Assembly (NCBI GenBank): GCA_016297855.1 | Contig: JAEDFW010000063.1 | Span: 1-9,272, forward strand | Origin: Oscillospiraceae bacterium | GTDB lineage: Bacteria; Bacillota; Clostridia; Oscillospirales; Oscillospiraceae | Direction of reading: 5' to 3' | DNA: 9,272 nt | In this document: piece by piece, positions 6,023-9,272 of the stretch | How positions within the stretch are numbered: the first letter of the stretch is position 1 | Layout: each line of letters starts with the position of its first letter | The notes under the pieces: model-generated | The model's database searches: none | What the model saw: the letters and a program-made list of their open reading frames with translations, nothing else | Told to the model about the DNA's origin: nothing | Position numbers and translations under genes: made by a program

Positions 6023-7858
6023 GTGAAGAATCCTTCTGCGCGGCTCAGGCCGCAGAGAGATACGCGCGCACTGCTGTTTGGCGCACTGCTGCTTTTGCTT
6101 TCGATGGCGCTGCTGGCAATCCTCAACAGCAAGATTACGCTCTATTCCGACGACTACTGGTACGGCACGTTTTTTGACGGCGGGCTTTCCGGCTTCTGGA
6201 AGAACATGGCGCAGCACTACCGCGAGACGAACGGCCGGTTCTATGTGCATCTGATCATACCGTTCGTGCTGCTGTTTGACACGAAGCTGTTTCTGTTTGT
6301 CAGCCCCGTGCTGTTGGCGCTGCTTTATTATTTCGGCGCGAAGATGATAGACAGCGAGTGCTCTGCAGAGGGGCTGCTCGTCTCGGCGGCGCTTGGCATC
6401 TTCTGCACGCTTGCGTGCGATGTGCGGTATCTGCGCATGACCGTTTTGTGGATCTCGGCGTATTTTAACTATGTGTTCCCGCTTTGCATGACGGCCATTG
6501 CCTGTGTGTTCCAGCTGAAGCACTTAAGCGGCGCACAGTCCGGAGCCGCGCACGTCTGGGGACTTATCTTCGCAGTACTGGCGGGCGCGTCGACCGAGCA
6601 GGCAGGCGTGATGTCGCTCGTTGTCATCTGGGGTCTCGCGCTTTTGTACTGGATCTTTGCAAAAGTACCGCTCAAGCGCTGCTGGAGCTATCCGGTGTTC
6701 GCGCTGGCAGGCTTTTTGACAATTCTGCTCGCACCCGGTAGTTGGGCGCGCGTCGACCGCGGCGTGGACGGCGGCATTTTGAGCTGCCTGCACCCGACGG
6801 TGTTTATTTCGCGGTTTTTTGACGCCATGCGCTATATGGTGAAGTACCGCTCGACGGTGCTGCTGGCCGTTGCGGTCGACACGCTGGCGGCGCTTTTGTG
6901 CTTCACGGACAGAAGGCTCACGCGCTGGCTGCTCACGGGCCTCGGGATGGCTGCGGGGCAGATCGCATTCTTCCTGCTGGGGCTTGACAGAGTTGCGGGC
7001 GTGTGGATGGTGCTGAGCCAGCTGGCGCTTATCGTCATGTTCCTGCTGCGCAGGGAATACTGGCCCACGGCGATGATGCTGCTGGCGAGCATCGCGGGCA
7101 ACATGGTGCTCATCATCACCACGCTCGGCTCCGAGCGAACGGCTTTTGAGCCGATCGTGGCGCTCATCATCGTGGCGGTGGGCCTTGGCATGCGCATACT
7201 GCGGAAGCTGCCGCGTGTGGTGTCCGGCGCGGCGGTTGCGGTACTGGTCATCGCGTGCGTGTGTGCGTACATTCCCACGCTGAAGGGCTATACCGAGAGC
7301 AAGGTCATTGTGGATGAGAATCTGGCTGCGATTGAAGAAAGCCGTGCCACGGGCGTGTGCGAGCTGAACATCGATATCGACGACCGGTACCGGTTCACGA
7401 TGTTCTTTGAGGGCAGTTATTTCCTGGAGAATTTTAAGCAGTATTACGATATCCCTGTTTCGACAAAAATCGTCTACAAGAGCGAGAAGTGGAAGGTGTC
7501 GGAAATCGCATGCGGCGATGCGGTCTATGATTTCCCGACGCTCGAGGACGAGACGGGGCTCTACTTCCCGGTGGAGTTCGCGTTGCAGTCTGCAGGCGGC
7601 TCGGCCACGTGGTCGTGGAAAAACCAGACGTACACCATCACGCTTGATGGCAGAACGTATTTTGCCTCGCGTGACGGGCAGCTGCGGCTGTACAAGCCCG
7701 AGGGCAGCGAGCTTTTGAGTGAGAAGTTCACGATTTTGCTGCCATTTTCCGAGACGTACACGCTGCTCTACTGCCCGGCAGAGGAGCTGCGCGAGCATTT
7801 GGGCGTCGATTTTGTGTATGACGCGCAGAACAACCGGTATACCATTCTTCCGGGTTAA
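6023..7858 (+). CDS. Polytopic DUF6056/GT-C-like membrane protein with C-terminal stalk-like repeats
   Basis: This 611-residue protein has a basic N-terminus, a first membrane helix (about 16-35), and then an extracytoplasmic acidic motif LYSDDYWYG (40-48) and TNGRFYVH (69-76). About ten further hydrophobic segments run to residue 417. ASTEQAG (189-195) and LLAPGSWAR (235-243) are landmarks I associate with DUF6056, a family resembling GT-C glycosyltransferases, in which an acidic pair after helix 1 is usually catalytic. The last 190 residues should lie outside the membrane. Residues about 513-548 (FPVEFALQSAGGSATWSW) and 580-609 (CPAEELREHLGVDFVYDA) look like two copies of the copper amine oxidase N-terminal/stalk repeat. 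The start is GTG, supported by GAGGA 7 bases upstream and the promoter just before it; the first internal ATG would destroy helix 1. The GT2 gene follows after 11 bases. The role as acceptor-side sugar transferase is inferred from context. Confidence 0.85.
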   Translation: MKNPSARLRPQRDTRALLFGALLLLLSMALLAILNSKITLYSDDYWYGTFFDGGLSGFWKNMAQHYRETNGRFYVHLIIPFVLLFDTKLFLFVSPVLLALLYYFGAKMIDSECSAEGLLVSAALGIFCTLACDVRYLRMTVLWISAYFNYVFPLCMTAIACVFQLKHLSGAQSGAAHVWGLIFAVLAGASTEQAGVMSLVVIWGLALLYWIFAKVPLKRCWSYPVFALAGFLTILLAPGSWARVDRGVDGGILSCLHPTVFISRFFDAMRYMVKYRSTVLLAVAVDTLAALLCFTDRRLTRWLLTGLGMAAGQIAFFLLGLDRVAGVWMVLSQLALIVMFLLRREYWPTAMMLLASIAGNMVLIITTLGSERTAFEPIVALIIVAVGLGMRILRKLPRVVSGAAVAVLVIACVCAYIPTLKGYTESKVIVDENLAAIEESRATGVCELNIDIDDRYRFTMFFEGSYFLENFKQYYDIPVSTKIVYKSEKWKVSEIACGDAVYDFPTLEDETGLYFPVEFALQSAGGSATWSWKNQTYTITLDGRTYFASRDGQLRLYKPEGSELLSEKFTILLPFSETYTLLYCPAEELREHLGVDFVYDAQNNRYTILPG

Positions 7859-7869
7859 GGGGGATATTT

Positions 7870-8847
7870 ATGAAACTCTCGCTCATCATTCCTTGCTACA
7901 ATGAGCAGGAAAACGTGTGCGCGTTCTATGACGCGGCTGCGGCGGCGTTCGCGCAGAACGCGTGGTCGTATGAGCTGATCTTTGTCGACGACGGCAGCAG
8001 CGATGCGACGCTGCGTGAGCTGGAGGCGCTGTACAAAAAAGCGCCGGAAACGGTGCGCGTGATTTCGTTTTCCCGCAATTTCGGCAAGGAGGCCGCAATC
8101 TTCGCCGGGCTGAAAGCCGCGAAGGGCGACTTTGTGGGACTCATTGACGCGGATCTGCAGCAGCGGCCGGAAGTGATGGCCGGAATGCTGGAGCTGCTGC
8201 TGGATGAGCCGGACTATGACTGCGTCGCGGCCTGTCAGCGCGAACGAAAAGAGGGTGGATTGCTGCGGGGCCTGAAAAAAGGGTTCTACCGCATGATCGA
8301 CTGTATGGCCGACGTGCGCTTCCAGGAAAATGCCAGTGATTTCCGTGTGTTCCGCCGTGAAATGGCGGATGCAATCCTTCAGATGGGCGAATATCACCGC
8401 TTCTCCAAGGGGATTTTCGCCTGGGTCGGCTTCCGGACGAAATTTATCGCGTATGATGTGCAGGAGCGAGCCGCCGGAAAGACAAAATGGTCGCTCAGGA
8501 AGCTGTTTTCCTACGCATTTGAGGGTATTTTGTCGTTTTCAACGGCACCGCTGCACGTCGCCACGATGCTGGGTATGTGCAGTTCGCTGGCGGCGTTTGT
8601 GTATCTTATCGCCGTCATCATTCAGAAGCTCACCTGCGGCATCGATGTGCCGGGCTACGCCACGATCGTGGTGCTGCTGCTGTTTCTCGGCGGGCTGCAG
8701 CTGATGGGGCTGGGCATCATCGGTGAGTATATCGGCAAGATCTACGAACAGAGCAAAAACCGGCCCATCTACATCATGCGCAGGATGCTGGGGGTGAAGG
8801 AGAACAACGATGCAGAAGCTGAAGCGGCTGATGGCAAGGCTCTTTGA
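7870..8847 (+). CDS. GtrB/DPM1-like polyprenol-phosphate glycosyltransferase (GT2)
   Basis: The 325-residue protein is a family 2 glycosyltransferase of the GtrB/DPM1 type, which moves a sugar from a nucleotide donor to undecaprenyl phosphate on the inner face of the membrane. Visible features are the N-terminal SLIIPCYNEQENV, the nucleotide-binding VDDGSSD (39-45), the metal-binding DADLQ (93-97), SDFRVFRR (156-163) and the RAAGKTKWSLRKL segment (200-212) near the membrane interface. Two membrane-spanning regions follow (about 228-250 and 264-290), with IGEYIGKIYEQSKNRPIYI at the end, all typical. Which sugar is used cannot be read from the sequence. AAGGGGG lies 6 bases upstream of the ATG. 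The final 12 codons overlap the GtrA-like gene in another frame, making an Ala/Glu-rich tail (NNDAEAEAADGKAL). It sits in the middle of the cassette and should supply lipid-linked sugar to its neighbours. Confidence 0.93.
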   Translation: MKLSLIIPCYNEQENVCAFYDAAAAAFAQNAWSYELIFVDDGSSDATLRELEALYKKAPETVRVISFSRNFGKEAAIFAGLKAAKGDFVGLIDADLQQRPEVMAGMLELLLDEPDYDCVAACQRERKEGGLLRGLKKGFYRMIDCMADVRFQENASDFRVFRREMADAILQMGEYHRFSKGIFAWVGFRTKFIAYDVQERAAGKTKWSLRKLFSYAFEGILSFSTAPLHVATMLGMCSSLAAFVYLIAVIIQKLTCGIDVPGYATIVVLLLFLGGLQLMGLGIIGEYIGKIYEQSKNRPIYIMRRMLGVKENNDAEAEAADGKAL

Positions 8848-9241
8848 CAGGACATTTTTGAAGTTTGTTCTGGTGGGCGTGGTCAACACGATCTTTGGTT
8901 ACGCGATCATGTTCGCGTTTTATAATCTGCTGGGCCTTAGCTATTGGGTCAGCTCGGCGTGCAACTACATCTTCGGCAGCATTCTGAGCTACTTTCTCAA
9001 CAAGCATTTTACCTTTCAGGATAAGAGCCGTGGATTTCAAACGGTATTGCGCTTTGCCGTGAACATCGCGTGCTGTTATCTGCTTGCCTACGGCGCGGCA
9101 AGACCGGCGGTGCGCTGGATCTTGCGTGATTGCTCGCAAAAACTCATCGACAATGCGGCGATGCTCGTAGGCTCGGTCGTCTTCGTCGCGCTCAATTATC
9201 TGTCGCAGCGGTTTTTAACGTTCAAAAAGGCGGAAGAATAA
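8810..9241 (+). CDS. GtrA-like family membrane protein
   Basis: This 143-residue protein has four hydrophobic helices (about 16-40, 44-64, 78-98 and 113-133) and the GtrA-family pattern: FLKFVLVGVVNTIFGY at the first helix, SYFLNKHFTF after the second and NYLSQRFLTF at the end. GtrA-like proteins are thought to help move polyprenol-linked sugars across the membrane or to assist their partner transferases; the mechanism is not settled. It overlaps the GT2 gene by 38 bases. AAGGAG at 8797-8802, 7 bases before the ATG, supports this start over the ATG at 8831. The arrangement after a GtrB-like gene matches known gtrAB and gtcA-type loci. Classification is confident; which sugar it handles is unknown. 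Confidence 0.93.
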   Translation: MQKLKRLMARLFDRTFLKFVLVGVVNTIFGYAIMFAFYNLLGLSYWVSSACNYIFGSILSYFLNKHFTFQDKSRGFQTVLRFAVNIACCYLLAYGAARPAVRWILRDCSQKLIDNAAMLVGSVVFVALNYLSQRFLTFKKAEE

Positions 9242-9249
9242 GACGAATC

Positions 9250-9272
9250 CCGGAACAGCAACGCTGCTCCGG
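9250..9272 (+). terminator. Probable terminator stem after the GtrA-like gene (cut by window end)
   Basis: CCGGAACAGC (9250-9259) pairs with GCTGCTCCGG (9263-9272) over 10 bp with one A-C mismatch, around a 3-base loop, starting 8 bases after the stop codon. A U-tract would lie beyond the window, so termination cannot be confirmed. Confidence 0.55.

Noticed and set aside
6524..7798. Long open frame (424 codons) on the minus strand opposite the DUF6056-like gene
   Set aside because: The product is dominated by Arg, Gln and His with no motif, as expected from the antisense frame of a GC-rich gene. No ribosome binding site or promoter supports it, and the plus-strand gene explains the region.
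1..9272. CRISPR arrays, tRNA or rRNA genes, insertion sequences, attachment sites
   Set aside because: No regularly spaced direct repeats, cloverleaf-like sequence, transposase or integrase motif was seen on either strand by reading; no computed search was possible.

Overview
The window looks like chromosomal DNA from a GC-rich member of the Clostridia, most likely a gut-type Oscillospirales/Ruminococcaceae relative. This is an inference from strong AGGAGG-type ribosome binding sites, tight ATGA/TAATG gene junctions, near-consensus sigma-A promoters, SLH-like repeats and stalk-type repeats (copper amine oxidase N-terminal-like). No rRNA, tRNA, CRISPR array, transposase or phage gene was seen. 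Nearly all of the DNA is coding: ten genes in three transcription units.

Region 1 (1-2008, + strand) is the 3' end of a high-affinity phosphate uptake operon: pstA (5' end outside the window), pstB and phoU, each overlapping the next by 1-4 bases. It ends in a hairpin (2020-2059) shared with the convergent operon.

Region 2 (2064-5861, - strand) is a four-gene operon read right to left: an ATP-grasp ligase, a PHP-family metallophosphoesterase, a NodB-type polysaccharide deacetylase homologue with degenerate SLH-like C-terminal repeats, and a small single-pass membrane protein of unknown function. Its promoter is clear (TTGAAA, 17 bp, TATACT). The genes are translationally coupled. The combination suggests synthesis or modification of a cell-envelope polymer or small conjugate, but no product can be named. 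It is the best candidate here for an undescribed system.

Region 3 (6023-9241, + strand) is a three-gene glycosylation cassette with its own promoter (TTTACA, 17 bp, TATAAT): a large polytopic DUF6056/GT-C-like protein, a GtrB/DPM1-like polyprenol-phosphate glycosyltransferase and a GtrA-like membrane protein. By analogy with three-component Gtr systems, GtrB would charge undecaprenyl phosphate with a sugar, GtrA would help present it outside, and the polytopic protein would transfer it to an acceptor. The polytopic protein carries an unusual C-terminal pair of stalk-like repeats. A probable terminator stem lies at the window edge.

Regions 2 and 3 diverge from a 161-bp spacer (5862-6022) that holds both promoters and a perfect 16-bp palindrome between them, a candidate shared operator. 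This links the two envelope-related units.
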